DNA of 31,019 bases from RGIG1828 sp045536915 (lineage in GTDB: Bacteria > Bacillota > Clostridia > UMGS1810). The notes under the pieces were generated by a model. That model did no database searches and had not been told where the DNA came from. It worked only from the letters and a program-made list of their open reading frames with translations. The DNA lies in the NCBI GenBank assembly GCA_045536915.1, contig JAZSOL010000276.1, positions 1 to 31,019 on the forward strand, in the 5' to 3' direction. Shown one piece after another: positions 17,260-24,905 of this stretch (positions are counted from its first letter, which is position 1; each line of letters opens with the position of its first letter). A program made the translations under genes and the position numbers.

Positions 17260-17288
17260 TTGAAAAATGGAATTATTTGTGGTAAAAT
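17260..17288 (+). promoter_or_regulatory. Sigma-A promoter of pgi
   Basis: TTGAAA (17260-17265), 17-bp spacer ending in TGTGG, then TAAAAT (17283-17288); the TG before the -10 is in the extended position. It leaves a leader of about 60 bases before the pgi start. Confidence 0.75.
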
Positions 17289-17354
17289 ATCATAAAAAGT
17301 TTTTTATTAATTTAATTAACTTCAAACGTATTTGCAAATGGAGGATATGCAACT

Positions 17355-18686
17355 ATGATTAGTTTAGATGTATCAAAAATCAATGCTTTTATTTCCAATG
17401 AAGAAATGGAAAATATGCGTGCAACAATTAATATGGCTGAGCAGCAACTTAATAGCCGTACCGGTGCGGGAAATGCTTTTCTCGGCTGGGTGGATTTGCC
17501 GCTCGATTATGATAAAGAAGAGTTTGATCGTATTAAAAAAGCTGCCGAAAAAATCAAGAGTAATTCTGATGTTCTCGTTGTTGTGGGAATAGGCGGATCA
17601 TATCTTGGTGCAAGAGCGGCAATTGAAATGCTCACCGATTCTTTCTATAATATGTCACCCAACACCAAAACCCCGAAGATTATTTATGCCGGTAATTCAA
17701 TCAGCTCATCATATCTTGCTGATGTTATTGAACTTGTTAAAGACACGGATTTCAGTGTGAATATTATTTCGAAATCCGGAACAACAACCGAACCTGCTCT
17801 TGCTTTCAGAATTCTTCGTTCGCTTCTCATTGAAAAATACGGAGAAGAAGGTGCAAAAGAAAGAATTTTCGCAACAACCGATAAGGAAAAAGGTGCTCTT
17901 AAAAGCTTTGCCGATAAAGAAGGTTATGAAACTTTTGTTATCCCCGATGATGTCGGCGGACGTTTCTCTGTGTTTACAGCTGTTGGTCTTCTTCCCATTG
18001 CTGTTGCAGGAATTGATATTGATGAAATCATGAAAGGTGCCGCAGATGCACGTGAGGCATACAGTGCACCATACAAAACGAACATATGCTATCAGTATGC
18101 CGCAATCCGCAATATTCTTGCAAGAAAAGGCAAATCGATTGAAATAATGGTAAACTATGAGCCTTGTCTTATTTATTTCTCCGAATGGTGGAAACAGCTT
18201 TTCGGCGAGAGTGAAGGAAAAGATAACAGAGGCCTTTTCCCGGCATCTGTTAGTTTTTCTACCGACCTTCATTCTATGGGTCAGTTTATTCAGGATGGTT
18301 CAAGAAACCTTTTCGAAACAGTTCTGAATGTTGAAAAGCCCAAGAAAAACCTTGACTTCCCGTTCGATGAAGAAAACATAGACGGTCTCAACTTCCTTTC
18401 GGGAATGACTGTTGATGATGTGAATCATAAAGCTTTCCAGGGAACTCTTCTTGCCCATACCGATGGTATGGTTCCCAATATTGTTATTAATATACCTGAG
18501 CTTACTCCGTATTATTTTGGAAACCTTGTATATTTCTTTGAAAAAGCGTGTGCTATAAGTGGTTATATTCTCGGCATTAATCCGTTTAACCAGCCCGGAG
18601 TTGAAGCATATAAAAAGAATATGTTTGCTCTTCTTGGAAAACCCGGATATGAAGATCTTGCAGATAAACTCAAAGAAAGATTATAA
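17355..18686 (+). CDS. pgi: Glucose-6-phosphate isomerase
   Basis: Interconverts glucose-6-phosphate and fructose-6-phosphate in glycolysis and gluconeogenesis. The 443-aa length is that of the short Firmicute form. Visible signatures: VVGIGGSYLGARAA, ISKSGTTTEPALAF, GGRFSVFTAVGLLPIAVAG (PGI signature 1) and the C-terminal GYILGINPFNQPGVEAYK (signature 2). The start has TGGAGGA about nine bases upstream. It is monocistronic, with its own promoter and a strong terminator. Confidence 0.97.
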   Translation: MISLDVSKINAFISNEEMENMRATINMAEQQLNSRTGAGNAFLGWVDLPLDYDKEEFDRIKKAAEKIKSNSDVLVVVGIGGSYLGARAAIEMLTDSFYNMSPNTKTPKIIYAGNSISSSYLADVIELVKDTDFSVNIISKSGTTTEPALAFRILRSLLIEKYGEEGAKERIFATTDKEKGALKSFADKEGYETFVIPDDVGGRFSVFTAVGLLPIAVAGIDIDEIMKGAADAREAYSAPYKTNICYQYAAIRNILARKGKSIEIMVNYEPCLIYFSEWWKQLFGESEGKDNRGLFPASVSFSTDLHSMGQFIQDGSRNLFETVLNVEKPKKNLDFPFDEENIDGLNFLSGMTVDDVNHKAFQGTLLAHTDGMVPNIVINIPELTPYYFGNLVYFFEKACAISGYILGINPFNQPGVEAYKKNMFALLGKPGYEDLADKLKERL

Positions 18687-18695
18687 TTGAAAACC

Positions 18696-18743
18696 AAGTG
18701 CATTTTGTGTGAATTTCTTTTCATATAAAATGCACTTTTTTTT
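18696..18743 (+). terminator. Terminator after pgi
   Basis: AAGTGCATTTT (18696-18706) and AAAATGCACTT (18727-18737) form an 11-bp perfect stem followed by eight Ts. The A-rich 5' side may let it work from both strands. Confidence 0.93.
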
Positions 18744-18777
18744 GAGTAAAATATTGGTATATTCGGTAAAAATTTAG

Positions 18778-18806
18778 TTGACATTTTTAAAATAAAATGA
18801 TACAAT
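18778..18806 (+). promoter_or_regulatory. Sigma-A promoter and leader hairpin of pckA
   Basis: TTGACA (18778-18783), 17-bp spacer, TACAAT (18801-18806). The leader of about 90 bases contains TAACAAG (18820-18826) and CTTGTTA (18846-18852), closing a hairpin extended by an internal T-run and A-run; this may stabilise the abundant transcript. Confidence 0.85.
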
Positions 18807-18900
18807 ACTATATAATAGGTAACAAGGTGTTTTTATAAGAAAAATCTTGTTATAAGCAGGTTTTTAATAAAAAAATAATTATAGAAAAGGGGTTAAATCT

Positions 18901-20505
18901 ATGAAAAATCTTGATTTAAGCAAATATGGTATTACCGGTGTAACCGAGATTGTTCACAATCCTTCCTATGAAGAACTCTTTGCTGCAGAAATCGATCCTG
19001 CACTCGAAGGCTACGAAAAAGGTCAGGAAACAGAACTCGGTGCAGTTAATGTTATGACCGGTATCTACACAGGTCGTTCACCCAAAGACAAATTTATTGT
19101 TATGGACGAAAACTCCAAAGACACAGTTTGGTGGACTTCCGACGAATTTAAAAATGATAACCATCCCTGCTCCGAAGAAACATGGGCAGAACTCAAAGCT
19201 CTTGCTATCAAAGAACTTTCCGACAAGAAACTTTACGTTGTTGACGTATTCTGCGGTGCAAACGAAGATTCACGTATGTCCATAAGATTCATTATGGAAG
19301 TTGCTTGGCAGGCTCACTTCGTTAAAAACATGTTCATCAACCCCACAGCTGAAGAACTTGAAAAATTTGAACCTGATTTTGTTTGCTACAATGCATCAAA
19401 AGCTAAAGTTGAAAACTACAAAGAATTGGGTCTCAACTCCGAAACAGCAGTTGTGTTCAACATTTCTTCACGTGAACAGGTTATCCTCAATACATGGTAC
19501 GGCGGTGAAATGAAAAAAGGTATGTTCTCAATGATGAACTACTACCTCCCCTTAAATGCTATGGCTTCAATGCACTGCCCTGCCAACACCGATATGAACG
19601 GCGAAAACACCGCTCTCTTCTTCGGTCTTTCCGGTACAGGTAAAACAACACTCTCCACAGACCCCAAACGTCTCCTCATTGGTGATGACGAACACGGCTG
19701 GGATGATAAGGGTGTATTCAACTTTGAAGGCGGATGCTATGCAAAGGTTATTGACCTCGATAAAGAATCCGAACCCGACATATATAATGCAATCAAACGT
19801 AATGCACTTTTAGAAAACGTTACAGTAGATGAAAACGGAGTTTGTGATTTCACAGACGGTTCTGTTACAGAAAACACACGTGTATCTTACCCGATTGATC
19901 ACATCGAAAAAATCGTTCGCCCCGTATCTGCAGCTCCTGATGCGAAGAATGTAATCTTCCTTTCTGCTGATGCTTTCGGCGTTCTTCCTCCGGTTTCTGT
20001 TCTCACTCCCGAACAGGCTCAGTACTACTTCCTCTCCGGCTTCACCTCAAAACTTGCCGGTACAGAACGCGGTATCACTGAACCCACACCCACATTCTCA
20101 GCATGCTTCGGTCAGGCATTTTTGGAACTCCACCCCACAAAATATGCTGAAGAACTCGTTAAGAAAATGGAAAAGAGCGGAGCAAAAGCATACCTTGTTA
20201 ACACAGGTTGGAACGGTACCGGCAAACGTATCTCCATTAAAGATACACGCGGTATCATCGATGCTATTCTTGATGGCTCTATCCTTAAAGCAGATACCAA
20301 AACAATTCCCTACTTCAACTTCGCAGTTCCCACAGAACTCCCCGGTGTTGACACAGGTATCTTAGACCCCCGCGACACCTACGCAAATGCTGAAGAATGG
20401 GAAGCTAAAGCAAAAGACCTCGCTGCTCGTTTTGTTAAAAACTTCGATAAATACACAGGCAACGAAGCAGGTAAAGCTCTCGTTAGTGCAGGTCCCCAGC
20501 TTTAA
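18901..20505 (+). CDS. pckA: Phosphoenolpyruvate carboxykinase (ATP)
   Basis: Links oxaloacetate and phosphoenolpyruvate; in fermenting gut anaerobes it often runs toward oxaloacetate to start succinate or propionate production, while gluconeogenesis is the alternative. The 534 aa show the ATP-type hallmarks: TGIYTGRSPKDKFIV, the kinase-1a P-loop GLSGTGKTTLS, the metal-binding stretch LIGDDEHGWDDKGVFNFEGG and NTGWNGTGKRISIKDTR. Codon choice differs from neighbouring genes, strongly favouring C-ending codons such as AAC, TTC, CTC and CCC, which points to very high expression. It is monocistronic. Confidence 0.98.
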   Translation: MKNLDLSKYGITGVTEIVHNPSYEELFAAEIDPALEGYEKGQETELGAVNVMTGIYTGRSPKDKFIVMDENSKDTVWWTSDEFKNDNHPCSEETWAELKALAIKELSDKKLYVVDVFCGANEDSRMSIRFIMEVAWQAHFVKNMFINPTAEELEKFEPDFVCYNASKAKVENYKELGLNSETAVVFNISSREQVILNTWYGGEMKKGMFSMMNYYLPLNAMASMHCPANTDMNGENTALFFGLSGTGKTTLSTDPKRLLIGDDEHGWDDKGVFNFEGGCYAKVIDLDKESEPDIYNAIKRNALLENVTVDENGVCDFTDGSVTENTRVSYPIDHIEKIVRPVSAAPDAKNVIFLSADAFGVLPPVSVLTPEQAQYYFLSGFTSKLAGTERGITEPTPTFSACFGQAFLELHPTKYAEELVKKMEKSGAKAYLVNTGWNGTGKRISIKDTRGIIDAILDGSILKADTKTIPYFNFAVPTELPGVDTGILDPRDTYANAEEWEAKAKDLAARFVKNFDKYTGNEAGKALVSAGPQL

Positions 20506-20537
20506 TTTAAAATTGAATAAGGCGTAATAACCTGATT

Positions 20538-20580
20538 AAATACCGCAGATGCTGAAAATGTTTCTGCGGTATTTGTTTTT
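20538..20580 (+). terminator. Terminator after pckA
   Basis: AAATACCGCAGA (20538-20549) and TCTGCGGTATTT (20563-20574) form a 12-bp perfect stem followed by GTTTTTGTT. Confidence 0.93.
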
Positions 20581-20661
20581 GTTGAAATGCAGTTAAATAA
20601 TTTTGTTATGAATTAATATGTGTGATTTGTGATTTTGCTTAGATTTTAGTATGTATGTTTG

Positions 20662-20690
20662 TTGAAATTGGTTTCATTTTGTGTTATAAT
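20662..20690 (+). promoter_or_regulatory. Strong promoter ahead of a decayed gene
   Basis: TTGAAA (20662-20667), 17-bp spacer, TATAAT (20685-20690). The first coding sequence it meets is only a C-terminal fragment of an oxidoreductase, so this promoter probably belonged to a now-deleted intact gene and may now serve the rhamnosidase gene. Confidence 0.75.
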
Positions 20691-20702
20691 GATTTCAAAG
20701 AT

Positions 20703-20816
20703 TTCATGAATTGCATCTAAATGTGCATACATTGTGCTAACGCACATTAAAAGGCAATTCAGTTCATGAAGCATAGCGGGAAATCATGGCGAAGCCAATT
20801 CATAAAATTGATTGGC
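20703..20816 (+). ncRNA. Structured leader RNA of unknown type
   Basis: Starting about 12 bases after a strong -10, nested arms GAATTGC/GCAATTC (20708-20714, 20754-20760) enclose AATGTGC/GCACATT (20720-20726, 20742-20748). Two copies of the self-complementary octamer TTCATGAA flank them (20703-20710, 20763-20770), and a second hairpin GCCAAT/ATTGGC follows (20794-20799, 20811-20816). I do not recognise any known riboswitch class. No T-run follows, so termination control is not evident. It may be a leader RNA left behind by the truncated gene. Two GCATCTAAA words (20713-20721, 20815-20823) lie at the edges. Confidence 0.45.
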
Positions 20817-20840
20817 ATCTAAATTGTTTACTGATTTTGA

Positions 20841-21068
20841 AAAGATAAAATAACATACATTAAAAATCTTATGTGTGCCGGTCGTTGTGCCTCGGTAAAT
20901 GAAACAATGAGGGACATTATGGAGGTTATACCATGCTGCGCAGTGACCGGTCAGGCTGCGGGAAATGCGGCATCAATGACAGATAATTTTTCTAATATAA
21001 ATATCCAAGAACTCCAAGAAAAGCTTGTGGCAAATGGTGTATTTCTTCATGAGGAAGACATTAGATAA
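20841..21068 (+). pseudogene. C-terminal remnant of an FAD-dependent oxidoreductase
   Basis: An open frame without a plausible start encodes IKNLMCAGRCASVNETM, then VIPCCAVTGQAAGNAASM and a tail to the stop at 21066-21068. These are the family's C-terminal signatures (usually NLLVAGRC, then RVIPxCAVTGEAAGTAA), from FAD_oxidored-type proteins often found beside rhamnosidase and other glycoside hydrolase genes. About 75 codons remain of a protein usually over 400 aa; the FAD-binding GxGxxG N-terminus is absent and a TGA lies in frame directly before. Truncation by deletion between the leader and this fragment is the simplest explanation. Confidence 0.78.
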
Positions 21069-21183
21069 ATTTTTGGTTCTAACTTGATGCTGGCCTATAA
21101 GAGATGTCGAATATTGTTGAAAAGGAATGCTGCAATGGAAAAAGTATAATAGGTTGCCCCGGTAGAGGAAAAGCATTTTTGGA

Positions 21184-21212
21184 AGTAAACTTGAATATAT
21201 TACAAGTTTACT
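21184..21212. promoter_or_regulatory. Perfect 10-bp inverted repeat upstream of the rhamnosidase gene
   Basis: AGTAAACTTG and CAAGTTTACT (21184-21193, 21203-21212) are exact inverted repeats with a 9-bp AT-only spacer, 47 bp before the ATG of the GH78-like gene. There is no T-run, so a repressor or activator operator is more likely than a terminator. The protein that would bind is unknown. Confidence 0.55.
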
Positions 21213-21258
21213 GCTATATCACTCAATGGCACAACTTTGGATTTGGAGGATAATTGAT

Positions 21259-23271
21259 ATGCATATATTTACGGGAAAATGGATAACCGACAGTGAGTTT
21301 TACAGACTTAAACCAAGAAATGTTTTTCACAAACAGCTTGAACCGGTTGATTTGCCATGTAATGAACACAGGAACAGACATATCTTGTTCAGGAAAAACT
21401 TTGTCATTTCAAACTCTATAGAAAATGCAAAAATGTATATTTCAGCTGATGATTATTATAAGCTTTATATAAATGGTCAGTTTGTTGGACAAGGACCTGC
21501 CCCATCGTATCATTTTCAATATAATTATAATGTTATAGATGTAACTTCTTTTCTTGTAGAAGGCGAAAACACTATCGCTGTACATACTTTTTATCAAGGA
21601 TTGATAAACCGCGTGTGGCAGAGTGGTGATAACCGTCATGGATTGATACTTGATTTAATCGCAGACAACAGAGTTGTGATTTCAAGTGATGAAACCTTTA
21701 AAACAAAGCCTCATTCAGGGTATACAGAAACCGGAATTGCGGGATATCAAACTCAGTTTCTTGAAGAATATAATTCAAATTCACCGGAAGTTGGTTTTGA
21801 AAGACCTGAATTTGACGACTCATTATGGGGAAATGCAAAACCGCATGAGTGTTCAGACCATATTTTGACACAGCAGAAAACCAATATGCTGGTATTTGAA
21901 AAAATTTTACCGATATCTGAAGAAAAAAACGGTAATGTTGTAAAAATAGATTTTGGGTCAAATTATGTTGGTTATCTTTATATGTCCGTAAACGGGAAAA
22001 AGGACAGTGTTGTCACGATAAGATGTGGGCAGGAACTGACTGAAGAAGGGAATGTAAGGTTTGAACTTCGTGCCAATTGTAAATATGAAGAAACATGGAT
22101 TCTCCGAGATGGCGAAAGTATACTTGAGCAGTTTGACTATAAATCATTTCGCTATGCGGAATTTATTCTGCCGGAAGGATGCAATATAAATGAATTGTAT
22201 ATGGTAGCAAGGCATTATCCGTTTGAATTAAAAGCCGAAATGAAAAAAGAGTTTGCGGTTAATAAAAAGCTTTTCGAGGTGTGGGATTTGTGTGTTCATA
22301 CTCAGGAGTATGGCGTGCAAGAGATTATTCAGGACTGTATGGAACGCGAAAAAGGATTTTATGTGGGAGATGGCTGTTATACGGCTCTCACTAATATGAT
22401 CTTAACTAAAGATGACAGTATGGTTAGAAAACTTATTGATGACGGATTTGCATCGAGTTTTATAACTGACGGACTTGTGACTTGTCTTGATTGCTCTTTT
22501 ATGCAAGAAATAGCAGAATATCCGTTGATTCTTATATCTCTTATATGGTGGCATTATAAGCTTACAGGTGATATGGAATATCTTAAGGCCAACTATCCAA
22601 AGGTCAAAAATCTTCTTGAATGCTACCGCAAAGATTATGAAAAATCCGGTCTTTTATGTAACCTTGATAAATGGTGTGTAGTTGAATGGCCTCGGAATTA
22701 TCAGGACGGCTATGATGTGGACATACAGGAAGGTAAGGTGTGTGAGCAGGCGCATGTTTCAATCAATGCTTATTATATTGAAGCGGTAAAAACTGCCAAC
22801 AGAATTGCAATGGAATTGGATTTATGCCCATACCGTGACACGCAAGCTTTAATAGAGGCTTTTGTCGGTGCATTTTATGACAGAGAGAAGCATCTCTTTA
22901 AAGATGGTGTAGATACAAATCATATCAGTATAGTGGGAAATAGCTTTCCTTTTGCATTTGGTCTTTGTCCGGATGATAAATGTGTTGAAAATATTACCAA
23001 TATGTTTCTTGAAAGAAAAATAAGTGCAGTGTCTTTTTTCTGTGCATTTCCTGTGTTGATGGGTTTTGTTCGATATGGAATGGAGAACAAAATCAAAACG
23101 CTCATGCTTGATGAAGGTGCCTGGCTCAGAATGCTTAAAGAGGATGCAACAACCACGTTTGAAGGTTGGGGAAAGGATGCAAAATGGAACACTTCGCTAT
23201 TTCATCTTACCTTGTCTTATGGTGCTGTTTTTCTTTCCGATACAAATCTAAAAAATCTTTTAGTTGACTGA
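21259..23271 (+). CDS. Alpha-L-rhamnosidase-like glycoside hydrolase (GH78 type)
   Basis: Probably removes terminal L-rhamnose from plant glycans. The 670 aa contain an N-terminal beta-sandwich (KMYISADDYYKLYINGQ and VIDVTSFLVEGENTIAV are typical of rhamnosidase N domains), a second beta domain with DFGSNYVGYL, and the (alpha/alpha)6 catalytic domain from about residue 330. The acid motif reads QDCMEREKGFYVGDG (D near 359), matching the family D-C-x-x-R-E pattern, and the end of the barrel has WGKDAKWNTSLFH. No signal peptide is visible, so it should act in the cytoplasm on imported oligosaccharides. The start is set by TGGAGGA eight bases upstream. Related unsaturated-rhamnogalacturonan enzymes cannot be excluded. 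Confidence 0.83.
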   Translation: MHIFTGKWITDSEFYRLKPRNVFHKQLEPVDLPCNEHRNRHILFRKNFVISNSIENAKMYISADDYYKLYINGQFVGQGPAPSYHFQYNYNVIDVTSFLVEGENTIAVHTFYQGLINRVWQSGDNRHGLILDLIADNRVVISSDETFKTKPHSGYTETGIAGYQTQFLEEYNSNSPEVGFERPEFDDSLWGNAKPHECSDHILTQQKTNMLVFEKILPISEEKNGNVVKIDFGSNYVGYLYMSVNGKKDSVVTIRCGQELTEEGNVRFELRANCKYEETWILRDGESILEQFDYKSFRYAEFILPEGCNINELYMVARHYPFELKAEMKKEFAVNKKLFEVWDLCVHTQEYGVQEIIQDCMEREKGFYVGDGCYTALTNMILTKDDSMVRKLIDDGFASSFITDGLVTCLDCSFMQEIAEYPLILISLIWWHYKLTGDMEYLKANYPKVKNLLECYRKDYEKSGLLCNLDKWCVVEWPRNYQDGYDVDIQEGKVCEQAHVSINAYYIEAVKTANRIAMELDLCPYRDTQALIEAFVGAFYDREKHLFKDGVDTNHISIVGNSFPFAFGLCPDDKCVENITNMFLERKISAVSFFCAFPVLMGFVRYGMENKIKTLMLDEGAWLRMLKEDATTTFEGWGKDAKWNTSLFHLTLSYGAVFLSDTNLKNLLVD

Positions 23272-23302
23272 TACAGTAAACAAAAAGCATAGTTCGGATT
23301 TT

Positions 23303-23393
23303 GATTCTAACTTAACATGAACTGAGGTGAAAAAGTTTTGCATCTAAACCGTCTGTCTCTTATATATGGACAAATATGTCGAATGTTGTCGAA
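23303..23393 (+). promoter_or_regulatory. Leader module: CTAACTTAACA motif, GCATCTAAACCGT promoter-like block, two 0A-like boxes
   Basis: After the rhamnosidase stop come three pieces repeated elsewhere in this region: TTCTAACTTAACATGAAC (about 23302), a TTTGCA-N18-TATATA block containing GCATCTAAACCGT (23340-23352, also at 30277), and two perfect TGTCGAA heptamers 10 bp apart (23377-23383, 23387-23393). The DUF559 mobile unit begins right after GTGAAAG, exactly where sister leaders continue into GTGAAAGGAG, so the unit seems to have landed in a ribosome site. Confidence 0.5.
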
Positions 23394-23401
23394 ATGTGAA
23401 A

Positions 23402-23842
23402 GCCTTCCCCTTGAGGGGAAGGTGGGTTGCGAAGCAACTCGGATGAGGTGGAAATGAATACAACGAATAATTCAAAATTAACAGGTAATGCAAAAGCATT
23501 AAGAAAAAATATGACGAAAGAAGAACGACATCTTTGGTATGATTTTTTGAAAAGCTTACCTGTAACTGTAAACAGACAAAAGGTGATTGGGATTTATATT
23601 GTGGATTTTTATATTGCAACATCTAAAATTGTTATAGAACTTGACGGTTCACAACATTATGAAGATAATGGTATAGAGAATGATGCAAAAAGGGATAAGT
23701 TTCTAAACAATTTAGGAATTAAAGTATTAAGATATTCAAATTTAGATATTAATCAGAGATTTGAAAATGTTTGCGAAGATATACTGAATGAAATTAACAC
23801 CTCATCAGTCACTTCGTGACAGCTTCCCCTCAAGGGGAAGCC
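23402..23842 (+). mobile_element. Hairpin-ended DUF559 gene unit (MITE-like mobile element)
   Basis: The ends are long imperfect inverted repeats of about 45 bp. The left end has the perfect hairpin CCTTCCCCTTGAGGGGAAGG (23403-23422), then GTTGCGAAGCAAC and GGATGAGGTG. The right end, read backward, has GCTTCCCCTTGAGGGGAAGC, then GTCACGAAGTGAC and TGATGAGGTG. Similar ends around DUF559 genes recur in Clostridial genomes (from memory). The unit is about 440 bp and carries a single gene, with no transposase. Confidence 0.75.
23454..23819 (+). CDS. DUF559 endonuclease-like protein
   Basis: A 121-aa protein of the Vsr/DUF559 nuclease-like group: LRKNMTKEERHLWYDFLK at the start, then a PD-(D/E)XK-like core with VDFYIATSKIVIELDGSQHY, KRDKFLNNLGIKVLRYSN and a closing helix. 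The Asp of VDFY and the E-X-D of IELD are candidate catalytic residues. The left inverted repeat supplies the ribosome site (GATGAGGTGG before the ATG), and the last residues, TSSVTS and the stop, are encoded by the right repeat, so gene and ends form one unit. Its biological role is not established; mobilising its own unit is a possibility, not shown. Confidence 0.85.
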   Translation: MNTTNNSKLTGNAKALRKNMTKEERHLWYDFLKSLPVTVNRQKVIGIYIVDFYIATSKIVIELDGSQHYEDNGIENDAKRDKFLNNLGIKVLRYSNLDINQRFENVCEDILNEINTSSVTS

Positions 23843-23922
23843 GTAAAAAATTTTGTCTCTAATATAACACGAGCATATGAAGGGTGTCGAAATAATAAGT
23901 GAAAGGAGAGGAAACAAATATT

Positions 23923-24828
23923 ATGAATATAGTTGTAATTGGAAGTATCAATACAGATCTTGTAATTAATACAAATCGAATACCTAAAATCGGAGAAACT
24001 ATATCCGGAAATGGATTTGCGATCAACTGCGGAGGCAAAGGTGTAAATCAAGCGGTTGCCGCAGCAAAGCTTGGTGGAAATATCACTTTTATTGGTGCGG
24101 CAGGTAATGATGAAAATGGTTATATTTCAATCAAAAATCTTGAAGATAACAGAATTGACACAAAATGTATCGCTCGAACCGATATCAATACCGGAGTTGC
24201 GGTAATAACAGTATGTAATGGTGATAATAGTATTATTCTTGATGCCGGAGCAAATGATCTGGTATCTAAAGAAATTATAGATAGAAATAAAGATGTTATT
24301 TTAGCTGCGGATGCTGTTATTATGCAACTTGAAATTCCAATTGAAACAGTTACATATGCGGCGAATATAGCGCATAAGGCAGGGGTCAAGGTAATATTAA
24401 ACCCGGCACCGATTGCTGAGTTGCCAACGGAATTACTTAAGAATACAGATGTTTTTATACTAAACGAAACTGAGGCGGAATTTGTTACCAAAGTATGTCC
24501 TGACACAGATGAAAACCGTAAAAAATGCATGAATATCTTAAAAGATTATGGAATAAGCACAGTTGTTTTAACATTAGGTGCAGAAGGATCGGTGTACACA
24601 GAGGGGAATTATATAAAATATCAAAAAGCATATAAAGCTGAAGTTGTGGATACAACAGCTGCGGGAGATACATTTATTGGAGCATTTTGTATGAAAATGA
24701 AAGAAGGTATTGAAACTGCCGTTAAATATGCAACAGCAGCATCTTCAATTACTGTTAGCAGAAAAGGTGCGAGCAAATCAATACCTACGGGTGCCGAGGT
24801 TGATGAACTGATAAAAAATATAAGGTAG
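23923..24828 (+). CDS. rbsK: Ribokinase (PfkB family)
   Basis: Phosphorylates D-ribose at C5 using ATP. The 301 aa match ribokinase length and order: VVIGSINTDLVI at the N-terminus, PfkB signature 1 NCGGKGVNQAVAAAKLGG (about 33-50), the NPAPI stretch near 165, NETEAEF, and signature 2 DTTAAGDTFIGAF near 245 with the catalytic Asp in AAGDTF. The ATG at 23923, after AAAGGAGAGG, is preferred over an in-frame GTG at 23899 that overlaps the site. There is no ribose transporter or rbsR alongside, so nucleoside or another pentose substrate is possible. A TGTCGAA word lies in the leader (23885-23891). Confidence 0.92.
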   Translation: MNIVVIGSINTDLVINTNRIPKIGETISGNGFAINCGGKGVNQAVAAAKLGGNITFIGAAGNDENGYISIKNLEDNRIDTKCIARTDINTGVAVITVCNGDNSIILDAGANDLVSKEIIDRNKDVILAADAVIMQLEIPIETVTYAANIAHKAGVKVILNPAPIAELPTELLKNTDVFILNETEAEFVTKVCPDTDENRKKCMNILKDYGISTVVLTLGAEGSVYTEGNYIKYQKAYKAEVVDTTAAGDTFIGAFCMKMKEGIETAVKYATAASSITVSRKGASKSIPTGAEVDELIKNIR

Positions 24829-24839
24829 AATATTTTTTG

Positions 24840-24872
24840 CTCCTGACTTGACAAAAGTCGAATTGTGTCGAA
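24840..24872 (+). repeat. Right-end fragment of the cassette repeat, with two 0A-like boxes
   Basis: CTCCTGACTTGACA (24840-24853) is identical to the right end of the four full repeats downstream, but everything to its left is absent. It starts 11 bp after the rbsK stop. AGTCGAA (24856-24862) and TGTCGAA (24866-24872) lie 10 bp apart, then the ribosome site of the SLH gene. It marks the left boundary of the array. Confidence 0.6.
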
Positions 24873-24905
24873 TGATGGGGAAGAATGTTGAAAGGAGTAA
24901 TGAAA

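Noticed and set aside
17709..18272. 187-residue minus-strand open frame inside pgi
   Set aside because: Fully antisense to a well-conserved gene, Cys- and Phe-rich as expected of a shadow, with no promoter or ribosome site.
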